NCBI GenBank assembly: GCA_013695905.1
Contig: JACCZQ010000360.1
Location: 1 to 5,209 of the forward strand
Source: Chthoniobacterales bacterium
GTDB lineage: Bacteria; Verrucomicrobiota; Verrucomicrobiia; Chthoniobacterales; UBA10450
Length of the DNA: 5,209 nucleotides
Direction of reading: 5' to 3'
Below are positions 1 through 5,209 of this stretch, piece after piece. The translations under genes and the position numbers were made by a program. The notes beneath the pieces are model-generated. The model had not been told where the DNA came from. It ran no database searches and was given only the letters and a program-made list of their open reading frames with translations. How positions within the stretch are numbered: the first letter of the stretch is position 1; every line of letters begins with the position of its first letter.

Positions 1-58
1 TGGCGGCTTGCGCCTGGGCGCCGCAACGTCTCCACCGCGTAACCGTCCCAGGAAGTTC

Positions 59-141
59 GTGCTCGCAGAATGCGAGCACCAGCACGCTGCAAGCGTGCGC
101 TCCCCGGACGGAGCAGTCGCGCGTGTACAGGCGCGGCTGTT
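59..141. repeat. Cluster of three adjacent stem-loops, REP-like
   Basis: Three inverted repeats lie side by side. Bases 59-67 pair with 71-79 (perfect 9 bp, 3-nt loop GAA). Bases 82-88 pair with 92-98 (perfect 7 bp, 3-nt loop GCA). Bases 112-122 pair with 131-141 (11 bp including G-T wobbles, 8-nt loop). The hairpins are separated by 2 and 13 nt. Very short loops with long GC stems, located in an intergenic 3' region, are typical of REP/BIME-type dispersed repeats; I infer that class from architecture only. An alternative is that they are transcript-end structures protecting mRNA 3' ends. They have no U-tract, so they are not themselves Rho-independent terminators. Confidence 0.55.
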
Positions 142-224
142 ACAGAAAGCTAGCACATCCTTCGCTTGCCGCAGACCAGCGGCGACAGCGTGCGATCAAA
201 AGCATCGCCTGAAACACGCCTCAG

Positions 225-271
225 AAAACGACGAAACCCGTCTGCCGGCGTTCGCCGACAGACGGGTTTCG
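225..271 (-). terminator. Rho-independent terminator of the secreted discoidin-like gene
   Basis: On the minus strand the sequence 271-232 forms an 18-bp hairpin: a 13-bp perfect arm (CGAAACCCGTCTG pairing with its complement), one position that is U-G in minus-strand RNA but C-A on the plus strand, then CGGC/GCCG closing a 4-nt loop GAAC. It is followed by TCGTTTTC (231-224). The wobble pair and the downstream T-run both assign it to minus-strand transcription. It begins 18 nt beyond the stop codon at 290-292. The T-tract is short and interrupted, but the stem is very strong. Confidence 0.85.
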
Positions 272-289
272 AATGAATTCTGCTTCGGG

Positions 290-1621
290 CTACGGGCTGG
301 TCGGCACCACCTGCGGCACGAGCACCGGCACGAAGGTGAATGGCGGTGGCTGCGGCAGGGTCGGCGGCGGGCCTTCGCCCGGCGCCTGCGGTGCCTGGTC
401 CACAGGACCTTCGCCTGGCATGTCTTTCGCATCGAGCATCGTCTTGCCATCGAGCATCGTCTTGCCGTCGAGCATCGTCTTGCCGTCGGTCGAGCGCATC
501 TCGCCTTCGTCGTCGATCATGCCGGGATTCGCGGTGTTCTGAGCGAGCAAAGTGGTGGGCGCACCGATGGCTGCGATCTCAGCCATCGCGAAAGAGGTGT
601 CGGCCGCAGTGGCCGGGAGCCAGCGGACCATCACATACCGGCCGGAGGTTTCCGCGAAGTCAACCGAAGCGCGCCCCTGGCTGCCGTCGTCATCGGAGGA
701 TCCCACTGCCTTCATGCTGGCAAAGGTCGCATCATTCATCGTCATCTGATCGGGAGAAACGCCACCCTGTGCTTCCGGAAGTGAAGGGAGAACGTAGAAC
801 TCCATCTTGCCCGCACGCGGCGAATAGACAGCGGACAGACGGCGCAGAGTGCGCGCTGTTCCCAGATCGATCACCGTCGTGGGCGACTGGTCCTCGGCGG
901 CAAAGCTGTAGCTCGTGGCGGTCTGATCATCGATCATGTTGTTCGCCTGCTTCAGATCGCTGCCGGAAGTGACATACAGCGCCCGCGCCTTGGCGTGGAT
1001 GTCGGTATAGTTATAGGAGATCAGACCGAAAGACCTGTCGTGGTCGTCGGCCGTGCGCCGCGGTGCGGTGAAATCCGAGACTGCAGGAGTGGCATAGACG
1101 CCGAACCCGCCAATGGCGCCGGGCTCCGTCACGTGGAAGGTGAGCCGCACATACTTCGCTTCGCTTGGGCCGATCACAGCCTTGATCGATTCACCGGAGA
1201 GTGTTTGCTCGCTGGCGTTCCGCCACTGCGGACTGTCCGGCGTTAGCTTTGCATTGGACGTAGCGATGGTGACTTCGCCTTTCGCACCGCTGTTCTGAAA
1301 CGAGATGCGGTCGATATTCTCGATCTTCTGCAGCGACACGAGCACGGTCGTAGTGCCGAAGGGCAGTGAATAGCTTGCCGTAGGATCGCCGCTCAAAAGC
1401 GCCGCTTCCGCAGTGTGCTCCGCTCCGGCAGCCGAAGAGATCTCGGCGCGCGCGCCGAGGTGGCGGCGGGCGAGATTCTCCGGAAAGGCCGGAGCCTGCT
1501 CGACGGTAAGGGCCGGGACCTTCTGGAGAGTGATGTCGGCGGCGAAAACAGTAGAGGCACCACCCAGGAGGAGAGAACAGAGGGTGCAGATGCTGGTTGA
1601 ACGAGAGGAGCGTGCCTTCAT
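290..1621 (-). CDS. Secreted protein with two discoidin-like modules and a proline-rich tail
   Basis: The 443-residue product starts with a clear Sec signal peptide (basic MKAR start, hydrophobic stretch ICTLCSLLLGGASTVFA, signal peptidase I cleavage predicted after VFA at residue 27). Two modules follow that look related: about 72-177 and 226-353. Each begins with a matching segment (SGDPTASYS; IDDQTATSYS), continues with alternating beta-strand-like stretches and ends with YVRLTF or YVMVRW followed by a GGFGVYA/AEIAAIG strand. This resembles F5/8 type C (discoidin, galactose-binding-like) domains, which usually bind glycans or surfaces. The remaining C-terminus is low complexity: acidic DDEGEMRSTDG, three KTMLDG-type repeats (379-396) and a Pro-rich tail (403-443). 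The ATG at 1621 was chosen because the signal peptide follows directly; an ATG at 1630 would add only MEI, and a GTG at 1825 would bury the signal sequence. The mature protein has no cysteine. No catalytic motif is seen; the specific role is unknown and the domain call is by eye. Confidence 0.85.
   Translation of the reverse strand: MKARSSRSTSICTLCSLLLGGASTVFAADITLQKVPALTVEQAPAFPENLARRHLGARAEISSAAGAEHTAEAALLSGDPTASYSLPFGTTTVLVSLQKIENIDRISFQNSGAKGEVTIATSNAKLTPDSPQWRNASEQTLSGESIKAVIGPSEAKYVRLTFHVTEPGAIGGFGVYATPAVSDFTAPRRTADDHDRSFGLISYNYTDIHAKARALYVTSGSDLKQANNMIDDQTATSYSFAAEDQSPTTVIDLGTARTLRRLSAVYSPRAGKMEFYVLPSLPEAQGGVSPDQMTMNDATFASMKAVGSSDDDGSQGRASVDFAETSGRYVMVRWLPATAADTSFAMAEIAAIGAPTTLLAQNTANPGMIDDEGEMRSTDGKTMLDGKTMLDGKTMLDAKDMPGEGPVDQAPQAPGEGPPPTLPQPPPFTFVPVLVPQVVPTSP
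432..485. repeat. Three-copy 18-bp in-frame tandem repeat
   Basis: Three consecutive copies of TCGAGCATCGTCTTGCCR occupy 432-449, 450-467 and 468-485; they differ only at the last base (A in the first, G in the others). Read on the minus strand they encode the 6-residue unit DGKTML/LDGKTM near the C-terminus of the secreted protein. Degenerate partial copies flank them (LDAKDM on one side, STDGKT on the other), so the array was probably longer or has been expanding by slippage. The unit is a multiple of three, so copy-number changes preserve the frame. Confidence 0.95.
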
Positions 1622-1643
1622 AATTTCCATACCCACAAAAACG

Positions 1644-1671
1644 ATAATAGTACGCCGCCTCCGTTTTGCAA
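1644..1671 (-). promoter_or_regulatory. Candidate sigma70-type promoter of the secreted-protein gene
   Basis: On the minus strand, TTGCAA (1671-1666, 4/6 match to TTGACA) is followed after 16 nt by TATTAT (1649-1644, 5/6 match to TATAAT). Transcription would start near 1637, giving a short leader of about 16 nt before the ATG at 1621. The only Shine-Dalgarno-like sequence is GGAAA at 1628-1624, close to the start. This AT-rich patch stands out in a GC-rich gap between the two minus-strand genes, which supports independent transcription, but the assignment rests on consensus matching alone. Confidence 0.45.
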
Positions 1672-1821
1672 TAAGAAAGTGCAGCACCCGCGAAACTTTT
1701 GTCCCGCCTGAGCTGCTCCCGCCCGGCGTCTCCGCCTCGTATGTCTGTTCAAATCGCCACTTCGGTGGCCGCGTTGCGTCCGATGGCAGGAACACCACCA
1801 CGGAAGCATTTCTACCTCGCC

Positions 1822-2154
1822 TCACATATTTTCAAGAGCTGTTCCTTCGATGAGCTGGTTCAGCCCGAGGTGTCCAAGTTCATTGTTACGCCACATCACC
1901 GCCACCTCGTAGCCGGAGTGAAAGTCCTGCGTCCACTGCCGCAGCAGTGAAAGCGACATGTGGGAGTGCGCCAATGTTCCTGCAGGCGCGCTCGTCGCAG
2001 CGCGGGCCGCGACCGCCTGCCGCTGCTGGGGGAGGGCGCGCGCGGAGAGATAAAGTGCATCAGCAAAACAGGAAGCCGTCGAGAGGCAAAGCAGAGCAAG
2101 CGCGAGGACGAAAAGCTTCTTTGCGGCGTAGGGCTGGAGGCTGATCAGGATCAT
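1822..2154 (-). CDS. Small secreted protein of unknown function
   Basis: I do not recognise this 110-residue protein. It opens with a signal peptide: MILISLQPYAAKK, then the hydrophobic core LFVLALALLCLSTAS, with cleavage possible after SCFA (residue 31) or ADA (33). The cysteine at 29 raises the possibility of a lipoprotein, but the preceding residues STAS fit a lipobox poorly. The mature part of about 77 residues has an Ala/Gln-rich helix-prone stretch (LPQQRQAVAARAATSAP) and then a more distinctive C-terminal half with SLLRQWTQDFHSGYEVAVMW and NNELGHLGLNQLIEG. The ATG at 2154 was preferred because the signal peptide then has normal proportions; an upstream ATG at 2187 would add MAQLLLLEIIA. 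Neither start has a good ribosome-binding site. The gene is 200 bp upstream of the secreted discoidin-like gene on the same strand. Its own upstream DNA is the IS remnant, so its original promoter may have been displaced. Confidence 0.6.
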   Translation of the reverse strand: MILISLQPYAAKKLFVLALALLCLSTASCFADALYLSARALPQQRQAVAARAATSAPAGTLAHSHMSLSLLRQWTQDFHSGYEVAVMWRNNELGHLGLNQLIEGTALENM

Positions 2155-2239
2155 GGCTATAATTTCTAGAAGCAGCAGTTGTGCCATCTACGGTGTGGTT
2201 TGCCTTTTTTGCACCGCACTGCACAAACCCGACCACCAC

Positions 2240-2880
2240 ACGAACGTGCATCACCATGCCCGACTTAGCCCCGCGGGGGTTGAGACTTTGCAGGCGGTCC
2301 TGGCGCAGGAGCTCACGGCGAGAGCCGTCGCGCTCCAAGCCGACCTTTCCCAGCGCAGCGTCGCAAGTGGCTGGCCCGCTTCCGCGCCGATGCACCAGTG
2401 GTCTGTTCTTCCCGACCGCATTCGCACCCCGGCAAACCCCCGGCGGCGCAAGTCGCCGTCGTGCTGGCGTTGCGCCGCCTGCGCCGCCCCGGCTTTCAGG
2501 TCGCACGGCAAAGCGCCCTCTCCCGCGCCACGCTTTCACGCTTGCTCCGCCGCCATGGCGTGGTCCCGCTCAGCCCTTTTGGAACCCGCTCCACCGAGCT
2601 CCTGCTGCCACTCCCCATCACCTCCGCAGCGCCTGTCAGCGTCAAGGCCTGCGCCATCTCTTCACTCGCCCTTACCCTCCGCGCACAAACCCCGAAAGCT
2701 TTCGGGGAACGCTTCATCCGAACCTCACTCCGCGAATGGGCCCACTCCCCCGTCGCGCCGCGCATCTCCAGCTCTGGCTCCACTGCTACAATTCCACCGA
2801 CCTCACTCCGCTCTCCCACCATCAACCCGTCTCAAAACTCCACCTCACCAGGAAACAATCTCGTGAGCCTCCACAGCTGG
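2240..2880 (+). pseudogene. Decayed IS481-family transposase, internally deleted and frameshifted
   Basis: Pieces of one transposase can be read in order by changing frame. 2240-2361: NVHHHARLSPAGVETLQAVL then LSQRSV, the N-terminal helix-turn-helix, with ACG at 2240 where ATG is expected. 2362-2559: RKWLARFRADA, SSRPHSHP, VLALRRLRRPG and LSRATLSRLLRRHG, the second HTH; one missing base at 2360-2363 explains the frame change. 2561-2596: WSRSALLEPAPP. 2628-2690: SACQRQGLRHLFTRPY then PPRTN. 2707-2748: ERFIRTSLREWAHS. 2748-2792: PRRAAHLQLWLHCYN. 2792-2815: FHRPHSAL. 2851-2877: GNNLVSLHS, the usual end of the family, with TGG at 2878 where a stop is expected. These match the well-known IS481 (rve superfamily) motifs in sequence. 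About 640 bp remain against roughly 1 kb for an intact gene. The missing block between EPAPP and SACQR would carry the first two catalytic Asp residues; the Glu of ERF survives. It cannot be functional. The terminal inverted repeats are not securely defined. Confidence 0.85.
2690..2707. repeat. Perfect 18-bp palindrome inside the transposase remnant
   Basis: CCCCGAAAGCTTTCGGGG is a perfect inverted repeat with no spacer, centred on a HindIII-type AAGCTT. It falls exactly between RTN and ERF of the decayed transposase, where intact relatives read RTNGKAERF. The segment is about 7 bp longer than expected and changes the reading frame. No coding or terminator role is apparent: only AACGC follows on the plus strand, with no T-run. 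Confidence 0.8.
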
Positions 2881-2885
2881 GAGAA

Positions 2886-5087
2886 TCAGCGGCGGGAGCT
2901 GCCACCCGACTGCGCGTCGAGCTCCGCTGCGAGCTGCGCGTGACGCGCGGCATCCTCAAACCTGCCGGCCCGTCGCAGCGCGTGCGCGAGGTTTTTGTGC
3001 GCAGCGGCGTACTTTGGCCTGATCGCCAGCGCGGTTTCATATTCAGCGATCGCATCGTCCAGACGTCCGAGCTGCACGAGCGTGTTCGCGAGATTGTTCC
3101 GAGCGGGTACGTAATCGGGCCGCAGTTCCGCGGCGCGTCGGTAAGCGACAACCGCATCTTCCAGGCGACGGCTGGCGAGCAGAGCGTTGGCGAGATTGTA
3201 GTATGCCTCGGCGTTGTCCGGCTGAATGCGCAAGGCCGCTTCAAACGACGCGATTGCCTCCTCATTGCGTCCGAGCTCAAGCAAGGCATTTCCGAGATCA
3301 TTGCGAACATCTGGCGAAGTTGAATCTGCTTCCGCGGCGGCACGGAGATGCTCGATCGCCTCAGTGAAACGGCCACTCGCCGCGAGCACCGCTCCCAGCA
3401 GAGCACGCACGGTGGGGTTGTCCGGCGCAATCTCGGCGGCGCTCTGCAGATGCGGAACCGCCTCGACCGCACGGCCGCGCTGCAAGAGCACGGTAGCGAG
3501 ATTCACATAGGCACCAATGATGCGCGGATTCAGCTCGATCGCTTGGGTGTAGCGCGGGATCGCCTGCTCGGCGGCGTTATTGCGAACGAGCGCATTGCCG
3601 AGGTTGTAGTGCGCTTCCGCATATGCAGGATCAATCTCCAACGCCTTTATGAACTGCGCGATGGCGCTCTCAATTTCGCCACGCCGCAGCTGAATAATGC
3701 CGAGATTGTTGTACGCCATCCAGCTGCCGGGATTTACATCGATCGTCGCTCGCCAGAGCGTCTCTTCATCTTTGTAGATCGCGCATTGCTGCCAGGTGCG
3801 GAGGCCGAGCGGCAGCAGGAGGGCGACGGCCACGATTGTATGCGCGGCTGGTTTGTGCGCTCGGCCGAACCGCCGGGCGAGAGCAGCGAAGAACGCCGCC
3901 AGCAACGCCAGCGGTCCCACTGTCGCCAGATATTGATAATGGTCCGCCACATAGGTGTAGCGGAACGTGTAGAGCATGATCAGCCCCAGCATCGGGCTGA
4001 GCATCGCGACGTAGTAGATCGCTGCGACTTCCACACCGCGGCCGACGAATCGTCGCGCAAAATAGATCGATGCCGCCGCGGCTAGCGTAATCAGCAGCCA
4101 TACATAATCAGCGGGATCGGAGGCGGAGATGTCCCATTTCGGATAGCTGAACGCGAGATCGGCGGGCCAGATCAGCTTGCTCCCGTAAAACCAGATCGCG
4201 CGGCTGGCGACGAGCACGCGTTCGATTGGACCCATCGCGAACCACTCGCCTTGCGTACCCTGGATGTGCCGCTCCCACCACATCGTCAGCAGGCCCATTG
4301 CGAATCCCAGCACCAGGAAAGGCGTCACCTGCGCGATGCGCGCCGCGGTGATCGGCATTCTCCTGAGCCAGAGGATCAACAACAACGCCGCCGGCATCGT
4401 GCACGCAGTCGTTTTGCTGAAAAGCGAGAGCGCGTAGAGCAGCAACGCGAGGGCGTAGTAGCGCCGGCGGTCCGCTGCCGCCCCCTCGATGAAGCGCAGC
4501 CATGCCAAGACGGAGAGCAGGAAGAACACACCCATCAGCACATTCTTGCGCTCGGTGATCCATGCGACGGATTCGACGTTCACCGGATGCAACGCGAAGA
4601 GCGCGGCGGCCAGCCAGGCACCGGGCAGCGCGAGTCGCTGCAGGAGTTTCCACACGAGCAGGGCGTTCAGCGCGTGCAGGAGTATGTTTACCCAGTGGTA
4701 GCCTGTGGCATTCAATCCCCAGATCGCGTGCTCGATGCGGAAGGTCGTGTAAACCAGCGGAAAATATTGCGAGGGCGAGTCGCGCGAAAACCAGATGCGC
4801 TTCAACCCGTCGGGCGCGGTGAGCAGGTGATTTTCGGTCACATACTTGTCGTCGTCCCAGATGTAGCCGGCGTTCCACGCCTGTTGGTAGGCGAGCACAG
4901 TGATGACAACGAGCAGCAGACCGAGCAGCCCGGCTCGCGGATCCTCCCAGCTGCGGTGCGTTTCGGTTGCCGCAGCCGACGAAGGCAGCTCGGCGCGCGC
5001 TCCAGCTTCCGGAGCCGCGTTCGAACGACCGTCTTCAACTGCTGCCAAACGCGCGGCGCGGCGCCTTTTCTTTGCTCTTCCGCTCAT
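2886..5087 (-). CDS. TMTC-like polytopic membrane protein with eight C-terminal TPRs
   Basis: This 733-residue protein has three parts. Residues 1-50 are a basic then Ala-rich cytoplasmic start (MSGRAKKRRRAARLAA). Residues about 53-430 form a membrane domain of roughly ten or more hydrophobic helices. Its first extracytoplasmic loop carries WDDD (77-80), where GT-C glycosyltransferases place catalytic Asp residues, followed by YFPLVY (108-113). Further family-type motifs are HPVNVESVAWITERKNVL (167-184), SLFSKTTA (221-228) and RYTYVADHYQYLATVGP (376-392). Residues 452-723 are eight uninterrupted TPR units. This layout matches bacterial relatives of TMTC proteins (GT-C fold plus TPRs, O-mannosyltransferase-like in animals). 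I infer a role in transferring sugar from a lipid-linked donor to exported protein or glycan; activity and substrate are not shown. The ATG at 5087 was chosen because it gives the basic N-terminus; an in-frame extension to 5171 adds 28 residues of non-characteristic sequence. No strong ribosome-binding site precedes either. The 122 bp upstream show no convincing promoter. The protein ends ten residues after TPR8 (DAQSGGSSRR), right at the IS remnant. Confidence 0.9.
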   Translation of the reverse strand: MSGRAKKRRRAARLAAVEDGRSNAAPEAGARAELPSSAAATETHRSWEDPRAGLLGLLLVVITVLAYQQAWNAGYIWDDDKYVTENHLLTAPDGLKRIWFSRDSPSQYFPLVYTTFRIEHAIWGLNATGYHWVNILLHALNALLVWKLLQRLALPGAWLAAALFALHPVNVESVAWITERKNVLMGVFFLLSVLAWLRFIEGAAADRRRYYALALLLYALSLFSKTTACTMPAALLLILWLRRMPITAARIAQVTPFLVLGFAMGLLTMWWERHIQGTQGEWFAMGPIERVLVASRAIWFYGSKLIWPADLAFSYPKWDISASDPADYVWLLITLAAAASIYFARRFVGRGVEVAAIYYVAMLSPMLGLIMLYTFRYTYVADHYQYLATVGPLALLAAFFAALARRFGRAHKPAAHTIVAVALLLPLGLRTWQQCAIYKDEETLWRATIDVNPGSWMAYNNLGIIQLRRGEIESAIAQFIKALEIDPAYAEAHYNLGNALVRNNAAEQAIPRYTQAIELNPRIIGAYVNLATVLLQRGRAVEAVPHLQSAAEIAPDNPTVRALLGAVLAASGRFTEAIEHLRAAAEADSTSPDVRNDLGNALLELGRNEEAIASFEAALRIQPDNAEAYYNLANALLASRRLEDAVVAYRRAAELRPDYVPARNNLANTLVQLGRLDDAIAEYETALAIRPKYAAAHKNLAHALRRAGRFEDAARHAQLAAELDAQSGGSSRR
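2919..3734 (-). repeat. Eight tandem 102-bp TPR-coding units
   Basis: Residues 452-723 of the membrane protein divide into eight 34-residue units without a gap, each 102 bp of DNA. Most carry the TPR signature: a small or Tyr residue before NLG/NLA at the centre of helix A, G at the turn (RGEIESA, LGRNEEA, LGRLDDA), A at helix B and a Pro at the start of the next unit (NPGS, DPAY, NPRI, APDN, QPDN, RPDY, RPKY; unit 5 has DSTS instead). Unit 4 has ALLGAVLAASGRFTEA and is the most divergent in helix A. Such arrays form right-handed superhelices for protein binding. The DNA copies have diverged considerably, so recent duplication is not evident. Confidence 0.85.
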
Positions 5088-5209
5088 GCAAATTGGTAAA
5101 GGACTAGGACGCGATGCAGTATGTCGCCTCTCGGTGTGCGCGCAAATTGTTCGCGTGATTGTCGGCAACAAGCGAGCCTAACCGATGGCGCCGAGCGGCT
5201 TCCCTGAGC

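Larger units (their letters stand above)
1..289. other. Gene-free intergenic region rich in stem-loops
   Basis: I find no credible coding region here. The plus-strand open frame that crosses it runs on through the antisense of the secreted-protein gene, has no recognisable protein features, and is a high-GC shadow. What the stretch does hold is a series of inverted repeats at 59-79, 82-98 and 112-141, a weaker one near 8-26, another short one around GCCGC/GCGGC near 174-189, and the terminator at 225-271. It lies downstream of the minus-strand gene ending at 290. What lies beyond position 1 is unknown. Confidence 0.6.

Noticed and set aside
8..784. Long plus-strand open frame (258 codons) over the left end
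   Set aside because: It lies antisense to the well-supported secreted-protein gene and runs through the terminator hairpin. The translation is Arg/His/Ala-rich with no domain. A shadow of high-GC coding DNA.
1755..1770. Small hairpin GCCAC-TTCG-GTGGC as a terminator for the small secreted-protein gene
   Set aside because: The stem is only 5 bp and only a short TTT follows on the minus strand. Its stable UUCG loop is on the plus strand, where no gene ends. Too weak to call.
1622..1825. N-terminal extension of the secreted discoidin-like protein to a GTG at 1825
   Set aside because: It would put 68 residues of uncharacteristic sequence ahead of a clear signal peptide and read through the promoter-like AT-rich patch.
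2060..2539. Minus-strand open frames opposite the transposase remnant (2060-2539, 2251-2511, 2496-2825)
   Set aside because: Gly/Arg-rich translations without signal, domain or ribosome-binding site, and the plus strand explains the sequence better.
2153..2943. Three overlapping plus-strand open frames (2153-2866, 2181-3323, 2398-2943) as separate proteins
   Set aside because: Each contains only some of the IS481 motifs, and the motifs switch between the frames in order. They are pieces of one broken transposase, and the longest frame runs on antisense into the TPR gene.
2919..3734. Regular periodic DNA in this stretch as a possible CRISPR or satellite array
   Set aside because: The 102-bp period comes from the eight TPR units of the membrane protein. 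The copies are diverged and coding, with no identical repeats separated by spacers.
4251..5099. 282-codon plus-strand open frame antisense to the membrane domain
   Set aside because: Composition is Arg/Gln/His-rich, as expected from the antisense of hydrophobic codons. The opposite strand has an unmistakable membrane protein.
5088..5209. Promoter for the membrane/TPR gene (TTGCGC, then CATACT 16 nt later on the minus strand)
   Set aside because: Matches to consensus are only 3/6 and 4/6 and could occur by chance. Not supported enough to list.

Overview
The window looks like chromosomal DNA from a GC-rich, Gram-negative bacterium. The mix of a secreted discoidin-like protein, a large membrane/TPR protein of the TMTC-like type and hairpin-rich intergenic DNA is one I associate with soil Verrucomicrobiota (Chthoniobacter/Opitutus-like) or similar phyla. 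That placement is an inference: there is no rRNA or other phylogenetic marker here.

Layout. All three intact genes are read from the minus strand. In transcription order they are: (i) 5087-2886, a 733-residue polytopic membrane protein with eight consecutive 34-residue TPR units, resembling bacterial relatives of TMTC/GT-C glycosyltransferases; (ii) 2154-1822, a 110-residue secreted protein of unknown function; (iii) 1621-290, a 443-residue secreted protein with two internally related discoidin-like (F5/8 type C-like) modules, an acidic 18-bp/6-residue tandem repeat and a proline-rich tail. A strong Rho-independent terminator (225-271) closes gene iii and a plausible sigma70-type promoter (1644-1671) opens it, so it is probably a monocistronic unit.

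The gap between genes i and ii (about 2180-2885) is not empty. It holds the plus-strand corpse of an IS481-family transposase (2240-2880). The start codon is lost (ACG where ATG is expected), there are at least six frame changes, and a large internal deletion has removed the part of the rve core carrying the first two catalytic Asp residues. Its 3' end stops 8 bp short of the membrane protein's stop codon, converging on it. A perfect 18-bp palindrome interrupts the remnant exactly at the conserved NGKAERF position.

The left 289 bp carry no gene. They contain a run of stem-loops (59-141) that looks like a REP-type intergenic repeat, followed by the terminator. The right 122 bp (5088-5209) are the upstream leader of the membrane protein, with no convincing promoter or other gene. 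I saw no tRNA, rRNA, CRISPR array or riboswitch. No clearly new multi-gene system is present: the three genes are not obviously linked in function, beyond all three products being predicted to be membrane-bound or exported.
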